Positions 9,160-17,708 of a stretch of 64,000 bases of DNA are shown piece by piece. How positions within the stretch are numbered: position 1 is the first letter of the stretch; each line of letters opens with the position of its first letter. Made by a program: the position numbers and the translations under genes. The notes beneath the pieces were generated by a model, which was not told the DNA's origin, did no database searches, and worked only from the letters and a program-made list of their open reading frames with translations. The stretch comes from Brevibacillus brevis (GTDB lineage: Bacteria > Bacillota > Bacilli > Brevibacillales > Brevibacillaceae): the NCBI RefSeq assembly GCF_031583145.1, contig NZ_CP134050.1, forward strand, positions 2,679,501 to 2,743,500, given 5' to 3'.

Positions 9160-10263
9160 ATGAAAAAAATGACCATAGCCATTATCGGCGTCGGCCTCAT
9201 TGGCGGGTCGATCGCTCTGTCCATGCGTCGCGATCCGGCGATCCGGGTTGTCGGCTACGACATTCGCCAGGATAGCTTGGACAAGGCCTTGACACTTGGC
9301 GTTATTCATGCAGGGACGACAGACCTGCAGACGGCGGTGCGGGAAGCGAACGTCATCTTCCTGGCCGCCCCCGTGGAGCAGATCTTTGCCACTCTGCGGA
9401 AGCTCTCCGACCTGGACCTGCAGCCCGAAGTCATCGTGACCGACGTAGGAAGCACAAAGTCCGCAATTGTCAGCCAAGCGGTGAAAGTCGTTCCGCCCCA
9501 TGTGACTTTCATCGGCGGACACCCGATGGCGGGCTCCCACAAGTCGGGGGTAGAAGCGGCATCGGATCGTCTGCTCGAAAACGCCTACTACGTGCTGACG
9601 CCTGCCTCGGATGCTCCAGAGCATCACGTGCAGCGACTCGTAGAACTGTTGTCTCTCACGCGGGCCAAAGTCGTACAGATGGATCCGGACACGCACGACC
9701 AGGTAGTGGGCGCTGTTAGCCACTTTCCTCACGTGCTGGCCTCTGCGCTCGTCAATCTGGTGGCGGGGTACGATGATGAAAACGCCTGGCACGCCCGATT
9801 GGCCGCAGGAGGATTCCGCGACATCACCCGCATCGCATCGAGCAATCCGCGTATGTGGCGGGATGTTCTGCTGCAAAACCGCGATCATATCCTGAAAATC
9901 GCGAAGGATTGGGCGAGTGCCCTTGAAGATGTGATGGACCTGGTCGAAGCGGGCGATGCGGACCGGATCGAGCATTTTTTCCAAACCGCCCGCGATTTTC
10001 GCGATGGTTTGCCGGAGCGCAAGCCCGGGGCATTGCCGCCGCTGTTCGACCTGTACATCGATATTCCCGACCATCCGGGCGAAATCGGACGAATTACCAC
10101 GCTGCTCGGCGCAAAGCAGATCAACATCACAAATCTGCAGATCAGGGAAACGCGCGAGGATATTTACGGAGCCCTGCGGATTACGTTCCAGTCCCAGGAC
10201 GAGATGGAAAAAGGGGAAGAGCTGCTCCGTTATTTCGATTACAATGTATACAGACGAGTCTAG
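9160..10263 (+). CDS. tyrA: Prephenate dehydrogenase with ACT domain
   Basis: NAD-dependent oxidative decarboxylation of prephenate to 4-hydroxyphenylpyruvate for tyrosine. The Rossmann motif GVGLIGGS starts at residue 10, and the central part carries the family signature GGHPMAGSHKSGV. Residues from about 295 form an ACT domain (LYIDIPDHPGEIGRITTLL), expected to bind an amino acid effector. At 367 residues it matches Bacillus TyrA. The ribosome binding site is weak and somewhat far from the ATG; a second ATG three codons later is possible. Confidence 0.95.
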   Translation: MKKMTIAIIGVGLIGGSIALSMRRDPAIRVVGYDIRQDSLDKALTLGVIHAGTTDLQTAVREANVIFLAAPVEQIFATLRKLSDLDLQPEVIVTDVGSTKSAIVSQAVKVVPPHVTFIGGHPMAGSHKSGVEAASDRLLENAYYVLTPASDAPEHHVQRLVELLSLTRAKVVQMDPDTHDQVVGAVSHFPHVLASALVNLVAGYDDENAWHARLAAGGFRDITRIASSNPRMWRDVLLQNRDHILKIAKDWASALEDVMDLVEAGDADRIEHFFQTARDFRDGLPERKPGALPPLFDLYIDIPDHPGEIGRITTLLGAKQINITNLQIRETREDIYGALRITFQSQDEMEKGEELLRYFDYNVYRRV

Positions 10264-10342
10264 CATTCTGGTACCGTCAGACTTTACAACGAAGACGCTT
10301 CACAGCATGACTGCTACGAGTTAGAAAAAGGGGAGTGGAACA

Positions 10343-11626
10343 GTGCTTCGCGTAAGACAAGCCAAAACAATCAACGGAACCGTCCGCGTTCCGGGAGACA
10401 AGTCGATTTCTCACCGCGCTGTCATGTTTGGGGCGCTGGCGGAAGGAACAACGAAGATCGAAGGATTCCTCCCCGGTGCCGATTGCCTGAGTACCATCAG
10501 CTGCTTTCGGAGAATGGGGATTGCCATCGAACAGGATGGCGATAAGGTCACCGTTCACGGAAAAGGGTGGTACGGACTGCAGGAGCCGTCCGAGCGGCTT
10601 GATGTCGGCAATTCGGGTACGACGATTCGCCTGATGGCAGGCATCATGTCCACCCAGCCGTTTCACGTCGTCATGGAAGGGGACGAGTCGATCGCCAAAA
10701 GGCCAATGCGCCGGGTGATCGGTCCGCTCCGGCAAATGGGAGCCAAAATCGACGGGCGGAAAGACGGGGAGTTCACGCCGCTTGCCATTCGCGGAGGCGA
10801 TCTGCACGGCATCTCCTACCAGTCGCCGGTGGCCAGCGCCCAGGTAAAATCCGCGATACTGCTGGCGGGCTTGCAGGCAAAAGGAGTAACCAGCGTGACG
10901 GAGCCTCATCTGTCCCGCGATCATACCGAGCGCATGCTGCAAGCATTTGGCGTCCAGGTGATTCGCGATGGACTGACGGTCTCGGTAGAGGGTGGGCAAA
11001 CCTTGAAAGGGCGGACGATTCAGGTGCCAGGGGACATCTCTTCGGCGGCATTCCTGATCGCTGCCGTCATGATGGTCCCAGGCAGCTCGCTGTTGATCGA
11101 AAACGTCGGCATCAACCCGAGCCGCACCGGTATCATCGACATCGTAAAAGCGATGGGCGGCAGCCTGGAGCTCGTCAACGAGCGTGTGGTGAACGAAGAA
11201 CCGGTGGCAGACCTTTTGGTGAAGCACTCAGAACTGCACGGCATCGAGATCGAAGGGGACATCATCCCTCGTCTCATCGACGAGATTCCGGTGATTGCAG
11301 TGATGGCTACCCAGGCAACGGGGCGAACGGTCATTCGCGACGCCGAAGAACTGAAAGTAAAAGAAACAGACCGGATCGCTACGGTCGTAAGCCAGCTGTC
11401 CAAATTCGGAGCCAAGGTCACGCCAACGGATGATGGAATGATCATTGAAGGCAAAACCGAGCTGAGTGGGGCCGTAATTGACAGCATGGGGGATCACCGG
11501 ATCGGCATGGCGATGGCCGTCGCTGGTCTGGCGGCGACAGGGGAAACGGGCATCGAGAATGAAGAGGCTATTGATGTTTCTTTCCCTGGATTCGCGACCT
11601 TGCTGGAAACAATCAGCCGTTCATAG
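10343..11626 (+). CDS. aroA: 3-phosphoshikimate 1-carboxyvinyltransferase (EPSP synthase)
   Basis: Transfers enolpyruvyl from PEP to shikimate-3-phosphate; called aroE in B. subtilis. The 427 residues include the shikimate-phosphate motif GDKSISHRA (Lys20, Ser21), the NSGTTIR segment, KETDRIA and GDHRIGMA. The GTG start follows AAAAGGGGAG. It ends the supraoperon and is followed by a 12-bp hairpin. The residues around Gly in NSGTTIRLM are those of the class II enzymes usual in Firmicutes; glyphosate tolerance cannot be judged from this alone. Confidence 0.96.
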   Translation: MLRVRQAKTINGTVRVPGDKSISHRAVMFGALAEGTTKIEGFLPGADCLSTISCFRRMGIAIEQDGDKVTVHGKGWYGLQEPSERLDVGNSGTTIRLMAGIMSTQPFHVVMEGDESIAKRPMRRVIGPLRQMGAKIDGRKDGEFTPLAIRGGDLHGISYQSPVASAQVKSAILLAGLQAKGVTSVTEPHLSRDHTERMLQAFGVQVIRDGLTVSVEGGQTLKGRTIQVPGDISSAAFLIAAVMMVPGSSLLIENVGINPSRTGIIDIVKAMGGSLELVNERVVNEEPVADLLVKHSELHGIEIEGDIIPRLIDEIPVIAVMATQATGRTVIRDAEELKVKETDRIATVVSQLSKFGAKVTPTDDGMIIEGKTELSGAVIDSMGDHRIGMAMAVAGLAATGETGIENEEAIDVSFPGFATLLETISRS

Positions 11627-11636
11627 ACGATTTGCA

Positions 11637-11673
11637 AAACAACCCGCATGGAATGTCGTGCGGGTTGTTTGCT
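11637..11673 (+). terminator. Terminator of the aro-trp supraoperon
   Basis: AAACAACCCGCA (11637-11648) pairs with TGCGGGTTGTTT (11659-11670), a 12-bp stem with a ten-base loop ending in a short T run. Confidence 0.75.
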
Positions 11674-11754
11674 AGGGAAAAAGCGTGCCGAACTGGCAAA
11701 TGGACCTGCACAAGTAAAAAATCTTTCAAGAGCCTAGTTTTTAGCAAAAATGAT

Positions 11755-11783
11755 TTGACAAGCGCTTACATTCCGTTTATTAT
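11755..11783 (+). promoter_or_regulatory. Strong sigma-A promoter with cre-like element
   Basis: TTGACA (11755-11760), 17 bases, TATTAT (11778-11783). The spacer carries AAGCGCTTACA, the right half of a catabolite-responsive element. GCGCTTACA recurs at 11856-11864 within TGAATGCGCTTACA, which matches the cre consensus TGWNANCGNTNWCA at all but one position. Confidence 0.65.
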
Positions 11784-11789
11784 AAAAAT

Positions 11790-11884
11790 ACAGTATGGTT
11801 TCTCTCCACTCCTATCCAATATAATAAAGCACAGTCGTGCTACCGCCGTTTGAATGCGCTTACAATCAACGGCGGTCTTTTTTT
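11790..11884 (+). ncRNA. Candidate short leader/small RNA ending in a strong terminator
   Basis: Initiation near 11790 would give an RNA of about 95 bases. It ends at a strong intrinsic terminator: CCGCCGTT-GA (11843-11853, one bulged T) pairs with TCAACGGCGG (11866-11875), followed by seven T. A small hairpin GCAC-AGTC-GTGC precedes it. It is either an attenuator for the downstream gene or an independent small RNA. The rest of the 334-base gap holds no recognisable gene. Confidence 0.45.
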
Positions 11885-11960
11885 GTACTTTTTGCCCGAT
11901 TCCCGCATATGCTCGTACAAATCGGAATCTCGAAAGCAGGGATCGGGAGGGGGACGAGCA

Positions 11961-13079
11961 GTGTCTCATCAGGAGCTGGTCATTCGCGGGGGAACGGTCG
12001 TTACATCGTACGGCGTGAAGGAAGCCGATATTTGGATTGCGGACGGGCAAATTACCCGGATCGCCAAGGATACCTTGCCGAAAAGCTCGATGGGTGTTCC
12101 TCTCGTGGAGATCGATGCGGAAGGCATGTATTTGCTGCCCGGTTTCGTGGCTCTCCCGGATACGCCGTTGTACAAGGTAAGGGAACGCGATTCCTATCTG
12201 GATCGATTTCGTCATTTGATCAAATTGGGCTGTACAAGCCTGGTGGATACGTTTTATCCTGAGCCGTGGATGAATCATACACAGGTCAAGTACCAGCAGG
12301 CCGCTCATTACAACAGCCTGGTGGATTACATCTGGCACATCGGCCTGGACGTCTCGCAATTGAGCGAGGCACAGGTGCACGGGTGGAAACGGCGCGGCTT
12401 TTCCGCTCTGCATGTGACCGTGCGCACTCCGGAGGAAATTTCCAGCGTAAATTGGGAAACGATTTCGAGCCTTCATCCGTCAAATAAGACGATTCTTCAT
12501 TTACACATGCCGTCCAGCGGCCTTGGAAAAGAACAGAAGGACCGCCTGAGACGGTCTTGGATGGAAACGACACAGTATTGGAAGCTGCGAACCGTCATAC
12601 CCGATTCGACGACCGAACTGGAATCCATCGAGGCCGATCCTTATTACCATATCTTCCGATTGAAAAAAGAGTGGACGGATCGAGCCTTGCGACAAATGAA
12701 CCGCCACTGGTTTCGCACCTGGCAGGTAGCGGCCCCCTTGCACGATGTGCAGGTCGATGTTCGCCGCAAATGGTGCGAGCCGGATGAACTGCTTTGCCTG
12801 CTGGTTCGACTTGCTTCGACGAATGTAGCCAAGGCTGTCGGCTTGTACCCGCGAAAAGGGACGCTGCTCCCAGGTTCGGATGCGGATATTGTTTTCCTGA
12901 AAAAGGAATTTTGGTTGACAAAGTATGATCTTTCCACTATTCTCAATTTTAACGAAACGCAACTTCCAGCATCTGTTATGTCGAACGGTAAGTGGATTTA
13001 TCGAGATATGCAGTTTAGCGCTTCCATTGGCATGGGAAGGTGCCTGTTCGACACCAAACCCTACACATATGTCATATAA
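11961..13079 (+). CDS. Amidohydrolase-like protein lacking metal ligands
   Basis: The N-terminal strand pattern (LVIRGGTVVTSYGVKEADIW, then IADGQITRIAKD) and the C-terminal GTLLPGSDADIVFLKKE are those of dihydropyrimidinase/dihydroorotase-type amidohydrolases. The 372 residues are shorter than that family's usual 420-480. Where active members have a GxDxHxH metal site the sequence reads LLPGFVALPDTPLY, and no clear carboxylated lysine or later histidine pair is seen. The GTG start follows GGGAGG by ten bases. It is probably a non-catalytic member; substrate and role are unknown. A terminator follows. Confidence 0.7.
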   Translation: MSHQELVIRGGTVVTSYGVKEADIWIADGQITRIAKDTLPKSSMGVPLVEIDAEGMYLLPGFVALPDTPLYKVRERDSYLDRFRHLIKLGCTSLVDTFYPEPWMNHTQVKYQQAAHYNSLVDYIWHIGLDVSQLSEAQVHGWKRRGFSALHVTVRTPEEISSVNWETISSLHPSNKTILHLHMPSSGLGKEQKDRLRRSWMETTQYWKLRTVIPDSTTELESIEADPYYHIFRLKKEWTDRALRQMNRHWFRTWQVAAPLHDVQVDVRRKWCEPDELLCLLVRLASTNVAKAVGLYPRKGTLLPGSDADIVFLKKEFWLTKYDLSTILNFNETQLPASVMSNGKWIYRDMQFSASIGMGRCLFDTKPYTYVI

Positions 13080-13100
13080 CCCCAAAAATGGGGGTTTTTT
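13078..13100 (+). terminator. Intrinsic terminator
   Basis: AACCCC pairs with GGGGTT around an A-rich loop, followed by a T run. It separates the amidohydrolase-like gene from the sigma-factor operon. Confidence 0.7.
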
Positions 13101-13147
13101 CGTGAAGGATTCCAGCCAAGTAACGAGAAAAAGAATCGTAGGCTCGC

Positions 13148-13175
13148 GCAACTTTTTACATCCCCAGCAGTCTAA
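13148..13175 (+). promoter_or_regulatory. ECF-type promoter, probably autoregulatory
   Basis: GCAACTTTTT (13148-13157) and AGTCTAA (13169-13175) have the AAC -35 and GTCTAA-like -10 of ECF sigma promoters, with suitable spacing, about 50 bases before the sigma gene. Confidence 0.6.
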
Positions 13176-13226
13176 TTTAGCAAAAGGCCGCTGAGGGATC
13201 GGAATCGCAAGGAGGTAATCCTGATC

Positions 13227-13817
13227 ATGACCGATTCCCAGCTTATCCGAGAGATTAAAGAAGGTAATCTGGAATGCTATGCTGAACTGATTCGTCGATA
13301 TGAGAAAAAGATCCTCTCCTTTGTCACGCATTTACTGCGTCAGGCTCATTTGGAACATATCGCAGAGGATATCTGTCAGGAGACGTTTTACAAGGCGTAT
13401 AAAAGCATTCATTCTTTCCGAGATGTAGAGGCGACTTTCTCCACCTGGCTTTATACGATCGCGCGAAATTCTGTCCTCAGTGAGCTGCGCAAGAGCCGCA
13501 ATTCGGACGTGTACTTGGACGACACGCTGCAAGTTCCCGTTGCAGCAGCCAAGAATTTGCCCGAGCAAGTGCTGCTGCGCAATGAGCGGGAGCTGATGGT
13601 CAGACAGGCAATCAACAGTTTGCCGGAGAAGCAGCGTTCCGCACTGATTTTGCGGGAATACGAGCAAATGGACTACACCGAGATCGCGACGATCCTGGAT
13701 CTCACAGTCAGTTCTGTGAAGTCCTTGCTTTTCCGCGCGCGCCAAAGTATTAAAGGACAGTTGGAAACCTACATCCTGGACCCTCATTTGGATGAAGCTG
13801 AAGGGATGAATCGATGA
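13227..13817 (+). CDS. ECF RNA polymerase sigma factor
   Basis: Alternative sigma factor of 196 residues. Region 2 is visible at about residues 20-90 (DICQETFYKAYKSIHSF and the TFSTWLYTIARN segment), and region 4 at about 125-180 (SLPEKQRSALILREYEQMDY and the helix-turn-helix TVSSVKSLLFRARQSIK). A strong AAGGAGGT precedes the ATG. The frame ends in ATGA overlapping the next gene, an anti-sigma factor, as is usual for sigma/anti-sigma pairs. The inducing signal is not evident. I do not recall this pair at the B. subtilis locus. Confidence 0.93.
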   Translation: MTDSQLIREIKEGNLECYAELIRRYEKKILSFVTHLLRQAHLEHIAEDICQETFYKAYKSIHSFRDVEATFSTWLYTIARNSVLSELRKSRNSDVYLDDTLQVPVAAAKNLPEQVLLRNERELMVRQAINSLPEKQRSALILREYEQMDYTEIATILDLTVSSVKSLLFRARQSIKGQLETYILDPHLDEAEGMNR

Positions 13818-14464
13818 TGAGATGTGAAGAAGTTCAGGAGATGTTACCTGAATACGCCGATAACCTGTTGCCGGAAGTGACGAAGCGCCGTGTGGACCAT
13901 CACATGGCGGCATGCTACGCCTGTCGTTCGGATTATGAGATGTGGACGGATAGCGGCGAATGGATGAAGATGGATAAGGAAGAGTACCATTCCGTCACGC
14001 CATCTCGTTCGATCGTAGATGCGGTCATGGCACGGATTCTCTCCGAAGAAAAGTGGGCCATTCCGATTGGGCGGAAGATCTTTAGCGTAACGGCCAGGAT
14101 GCGCCGGATCGGTGCAAGTGTGGCGGTTCTTTTGCTGATGCTGTTTACCTTTACTTTGTATCTGAATACGAGCAACACGGAAGACGCCAATTCGCTCGTG
14201 ATCAACGGCGAAGTGATGGCGATCAATACGCCAAAGGCCGAAGTGATCTCTTCCTCGATGCAATCGGACGACGGTACGTATGTGGTCCAGGCGGAGACAG
14301 CGGTCTCGCAGGAGGAGCCGCTTGCGAATGCGACAGCTTCGATCGTGCCACTCGACAACAAGCCGAGCTCCAGCGATCCGGCCAAGCCCAACTACAGTAT
14401 TGTGCTCAGTGTTTTTGGCATTTTGATTACGGTTATCACAATGAGTTGGCTAACACGGGCTTAA
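13814..14464 (+). CDS. Anti-sigma factor with zinc-finger-type N-terminus
   Basis: Membrane anti-sigma factor of 216 residues. The N-terminal domain has the HHMAACYACRSDYE pattern (H-x3-C-x2-C) of the zinc-binding anti-sigma family, which holds the cognate sigma factor. A hydrophobic helix lies at about 98-118 (GASVAVLLLMLFTFTLYL) and a second at the extreme C-terminus (YSIVLSVFGILITVITMSW). The roughly 60 residues between them, rich in S/T/E, would be outside the cell. The ATG overlaps the sigma-factor stop. Release by regulated proteolysis or redox change is plausible but not shown. Confidence 0.87.
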   Translation: MMRCEEVQEMLPEYADNLLPEVTKRRVDHHMAACYACRSDYEMWTDSGEWMKMDKEEYHSVTPSRSIVDAVMARILSEEKWAIPIGRKIFSVTARMRRIGASVAVLLLMLFTFTLYLNTSNTEDANSLVINGEVMAINTPKAEVISSSMQSDDGTYVVQAETAVSQEEPLANATASIVPLDNKPSSSDPAKPNYSIVLSVFGILITVITMSWLTRA

Positions 14465-14487
14465 TGGTATATGATCATAGGAAAGAC

Positions 14488-14512
14488 AAAGACCGTCCTT
14501 GGACGGTCTTTT
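14488..14512 (+). terminator. Intrinsic terminator
   Basis: GACCGTCC (14491-14498) pairs with GGACGGTC (14501-14508), flanked by AAA and TTTT. It ends the sigma/anti-sigma operon. Confidence 0.75.
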
Positions 14513-14573
14513 GTGGCTCTACGCGGGATGGATCGCATCCGTGCAAACTTTTTACATACGAGGTGAATGTGGC

Positions 14574-15518
14574 ATGCCAAAACAGTGGCTCTATGTCATA
14601 GATGAAGCGGTGAAGCGCATTGAGAACGACGAAGTGGAGCTCGGCTTGACTGCACTGCAAAAAGTGCAGGAACATGGAAAGGAACTCCCGGATGTCATGA
14701 TGTACCTGGCAGAGGTATGGTACCGTTTGGGGCATCTGGACGAGGCGGCCAATCTGCTGACGGAGGTCATGGAAAAAAATCCGGCGATGGATCCGTCCTT
14801 GCGCAGGGAATGCCAAATGCTACTGGCCGAGATCGCCCTGGATTCCAGCGATTTTGAGACGGCTCAGCACTTGCTGTACGAGTGCAAGGAATCCGGCTAT
14901 GAAAGCATCCAGCTGGATTTGCTCCTGGCTGATCTGTATTCTTTGCAGGATCTGGACGAAGTGGCGGTCAAGTACCTGGAGCAGGCGCGGCAGAAAGAGC
15001 CGGACAATCAAGACTTGCTGGCAGCTTTGGGGAATTTGTACTTCCGCATCGGGCGTGACGACGAGGCTATGAAGCTCCTGGATATGGCAGGTGAGGAGAG
15101 CTTGCCCCTGCTTATGGCAAAAGGTCGTTCTCTGGCGCAGAGCGGACAATTTGAACAGGCGTACCAGGTGTTTCGCCAGGCGCTCGTCCTCGATCAATCT
15201 CCGGAGGTGCTATACGGGTGCAGCCTGATGGCATTCCATCTGGGACGACTGGATGAAGCGGCCGAGTTGGTCAACAATCTGCAGGCGTTGGACGAGGAGT
15301 ACGTAGCCTCCTACCCGCTTGCCGCGGATATCTACCTGTCTTCGGGTCGCACGGAAAAAGCGATCGATTCCCTGAAGCAGTACGTTTCGTTGTCAGGATT
15401 TGACCTCGACCAGATCCGCCGGCTGATCGCCCTTTTGACGCAAGCTGGACGCTATGATGAAGCCAAGGAATACCAGCAGCTCCACGATCTGTGGGACGAA
15501 GAAGCGGAAGACGAATAA
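14574..15518 (+). CDS. ypiA: TPR-repeat protein, YpiA-like
   Basis: A cytoplasmic helical-repeat protein of 314 residues made almost wholly of tetratricopeptide-like units, for example DLLAALGNLYFRIGRDDEAM and MYLAEVWYRLGHLDEAANLL. In B. subtilis a TPR gene (ypiA) occupies the same place after the EPSP synthase gene; it is longer. The ATG at 14574 follows GAGGTGAATG, so an upstream in-frame start is not needed. No catalytic residues are expected; a scaffolding role is likely but partners are unknown. Confidence 0.85.
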   Translation: MPKQWLYVIDEAVKRIENDEVELGLTALQKVQEHGKELPDVMMYLAEVWYRLGHLDEAANLLTEVMEKNPAMDPSLRRECQMLLAEIALDSSDFETAQHLLYECKESGYESIQLDLLLADLYSLQDLDEVAVKYLEQARQKEPDNQDLLAALGNLYFRIGRDDEAMKLLDMAGEESLPLLMAKGRSLAQSGQFEQAYQVFRQALVLDQSPEVLYGCSLMAFHLGRLDEAAELVNNLQALDEEYVASYPLAADIYLSSGRTEKAIDSLKQYVSLSGFDLDQIRRLIALLTQAGRYDEAKEYQQLHDLWDEEAEDE

Positions 15519-15533
15519 ACAAACCGGATAGAT

Positions 15534-15569
15534 ACAGGAAGTCACGTCGGTGGCTTCCTGTTTATTTTT
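15534..15569 (+). terminator. Intrinsic terminator
   Basis: ACAGGAAG (15534-15541) pairs with CTTCCTGT (15554-15561), followed by a T-rich tract. Confidence 0.7.
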
Positions 15570-15627
15570 CCGCATATTGGCAAGAATGAGGGATACAAGT
15601 ACGTCATCGTAAAGAAGGGATGCAAGG

Positions 15628-16746
15628 ATGAACTTGGCTGAGATCTTGGTGTATACCGATATCCGGCAGCTCCATCAGATTGCCGACCATTACGGATGCG
15701 AATGCAACCCTCATTCCAAAAACGAACTGATCACGTCGCTGCTGTCCAGCCTCAGACACCGGATGACCATCTCGCAAGAAGTAGCGCACTTGTCGAAGGA
15801 AGAGATGCACTTTCTGCTGCTGCTGTTTCTCGATAAGCGGACGGTGATGTCCCTGGAGGATTTGCTGGCCAAAGCCGGCATCGCCCTTGAGAGCAGCAAG
15901 GAGAAAAAACGCGAGGAAGCCAGGCGGTACATCGCTTCGGCCATGCGCCGCGGATGGATCTTCCCGGCCAAGAGCAAAACGGTCGGACAGTACCAGGTGC
16001 CGCTGGACATCAGAGAGCCGTATCTGCAGAGCTGGCTTGATAAGTGGCGGGAAGACAACCGGCTGATTTCACCCGGGCCGGATGCGTATCGGGACGAAGG
16101 GACCGCCCTTTGCGACGATATCATGCAATTTTTACAATTCCTTCAGCAGGAGCCGGTGCCGCTGACGGCGGAGGGAGGAATGTACAAGCGACACCAGCAG
16201 CAGCTGTTTCAGTTTCTCCACGTGAAGGAAGAGACACTGCAGCCCCAGAAGTGGCGCTTTGGTTACGGATTGCATTTTGACCTGTATCCAGACCGATTCT
16301 CTTTGCTCTATGACTTCTGTTACTACCATAAATGGATCGAGGAGACGGCGGGAAGGGTCGCGATCACGGAAGCGGGAATGGAACTCCTGCAGCTCTCCTA
16401 TGGAGACCCGCTGTACCACGAGCTGATCCGCTTCTGGATGCGGCTGTACAAGCGCGCGATTCCCAACCTGCCCATGCTCGTCCAGCTCATACCGTTGATC
16501 GCTGCGGGAGGCTGGGTCAGCCAGCAGACGCTCTTGGATACGTTGCTGCCGTGGATCAAGGAGTTTTATTATGACTCGCCCGCTGATATTCTAGTCAATC
16601 GCGTCTGCAAGATGATGGTCCACCTCGGATTGCTCAGAGTGGGGCAGGACGAGCAGGGGCAGTGGCTGTACACGGCGACGTATGCTAGCCAAACATGGCT
16701 TCGCAAATACAATGGCTTTACAGAAACGACTATTTTATTGAAGTGA
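15628..16746 (+). CDS. Hypothetical protein with SAP-like and winged-helix-like regions
   Basis: Unrecognised 372-residue soluble protein. Residues about 8-44 (TDIRQLHQIADHYG...) resemble the helix-turn-helix of SAP-type DNA-binding motifs. The middle and C-terminal parts alternate short helices and strands in a way seen in winged-helix domains of helicase-associated proteins. No ATPase motif is present. It lies between ypiA and an IDEAL-domain gene, in the place where B. subtilis has ypiB, and is four bases from the next gene's earliest start. A nucleic-acid-binding role is inferred. Confidence 0.6.
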   Translation: MNLAEILVYTDIRQLHQIADHYGCECNPHSKNELITSLLSSLRHRMTISQEVAHLSKEEMHFLLLLFLDKRTVMSLEDLLAKAGIALESSKEKKREEARRYIASAMRRGWIFPAKSKTVGQYQVPLDIREPYLQSWLDKWREDNRLISPGPDAYRDEGTALCDDIMQFLQFLQQEPVPLTAEGGMYKRHQQQLFQFLHVKEETLQPQKWRFGYGLHFDLYPDRFSLLYDFCYYHKWIEETAGRVAITEAGMELLQLSYGDPLYHELIRFWMRLYKRAIPNLPMLVQLIPLIAAGGWVSQQTLLDTLLPWIKEFYYDSPADILVNRVCKMMVHLGLLRVGQDEQGQWLYTATYASQTWLRKYNGFTETTILLK

Positions 16747-16755
16747 GGGATGGGT

Positions 16756-16971
16756 ATGGAGTGGCCGAATTTCTATTCCAACGCGTACGGAACAAACAAT
16801 CAAATGGTATCCGGTCTGTTGTCCGAGATGGTGATTGACGAACAGATGCGCCAGTATCGGAAGCGTACATTGTATCAGGAAATCGACGAAGCTTTGGCGA
16901 GCAAGAACAAGGAAGTATTTTTGCGCCTGACCGACGAGCTGAAGGAAATCATGGCGTATGAACAGGCGTAA
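16756..16971 (+). CDS. IDEAL-domain miniprotein
   Basis: A 71-residue protein whose second half (LYQEIDEALASKNKEVFLRL) matches the IDEAL motif, named after the I-D-E-A-L sequence seen here as IDEAL-like IDEAL/IDEA. In B. subtilis the motif is the C-terminal part of YpiB and of a few other regulators. Here it stands alone, without the UPF0302 domain. I chose the ATG at 16756 and not 16750 because GAGGG ends six bases before it. It may bind a protein partner. Confidence 0.8.
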   Translation: MEWPNFYSNAYGTNNQMVSGLLSEMVIDEQMRQYRKRTLYQEIDEALASKNKEVFLRLTDELKEIMAYEQA

Positions 16972-17058
16972 CCATTGAAATCAAAGCAATTGCCAGTCTC
17001 CGCACATTCATGATACGCTAGTTTCCAGAATCTACGAAATGGAAGAGGAGACGGCCTT

Positions 17059-17487
17059 ATGCAGTGGAATGTCGATGAACTGGAAAACTGGGAGGAGCTG
17101 CGGAGCTTTGTAGACACCGCACTTCTCCCTATTTATTTGTACCGGAAAGGAAAGTCCGTGCCCGAACACGCAATGCGGATGAACTATTTGCTGAATGTAG
17201 CGGCAGCCATTGAGCAAAAATTGAAAGGGAGAGTGCTGCTGTACCCGGTCAGCTACCATTTCGCGGAAGAGCAGACCTCCCAGGAAGCGCCGGAAGGCTT
17301 TGTCCACCAAATCCTGCTGCACTTCCAAGGCGATCGGGTGCGTCCGGCGCAAACGGTTGAGGAGGCAAACGTGCTGACGCTGCCGGTAGGCGATGAGGAC
17401 CTCGATTCCTCGTTGCGTTTCGAAGTGACGGTAGACGTGCTCTACAAAGAAATCATTCGCCATTGGCAGCGTTCGAGCGCGAAATAG
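17059..17487 (+). CDS. ypiF: YpiF-like protein (DUF2487)
   Basis: A 142-residue soluble protein of unknown function, recognised by gene order directly before qcrABC and by its start MQWNVDELENWEELRSFVDT, which resembles the small DUF2487 protein YpiF. No signal peptide, membrane helix or catalytic motif is visible. GAGGAG precedes the ATG. It has its own 220-base separation from qcrA, where a strong promoter is found, so it is probably not co-regulated with the cytochrome complex. Confidence 0.8.
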   Translation: MQWNVDELENWEELRSFVDTALLPIYLYRKGKSVPEHAMRMNYLLNVAAAIEQKLKGRVLLYPVSYHFAEEQTSQEAPEGFVHQILLHFQGDRVRPAQTVEEANVLTLPVGDEDLDSSLRFEVTVDVLYKEIIRHWQRSSAK

Positions 17488-17605
17488 AGCAAGACGTTTC
17501 CGGCCATAATATAGGAGAATAAGAGGGCAAGGGGCAAATTTTGACAAAATGGCAACAATCGCTTCGTTAGCCCGGATTGGAATAAGTCAGGGGAGTTGGA
17601 CATTC

Positions 17606-17634
17606 TTGACATTGGAAAAGCCGTTAGCTATGAT
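17606..17634 (+). promoter_or_regulatory. Sigma-A promoter of qcrABC
   Basis: TTGACA (17606-17611), 17 bases, TATGAT (17629-17634), about 75 bases before the qcrA start. A second TTGACA at about 17542 has no good -10 partner. Confidence 0.7.
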
Positions 17635-17708
17635 TGGGATTGACCTAGTGTATATGTAATGAAAACGCCATCGTTGCGCTATTTTACAGGATAAGGAGGG
17701 AAAAAGAG

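Noticed and set aside
17542-17570. TTGACA as a second qcr promoter
   Set aside because: No acceptable -10 at 16-18 bases, and the promoter at 17606-17634 is clearly better.
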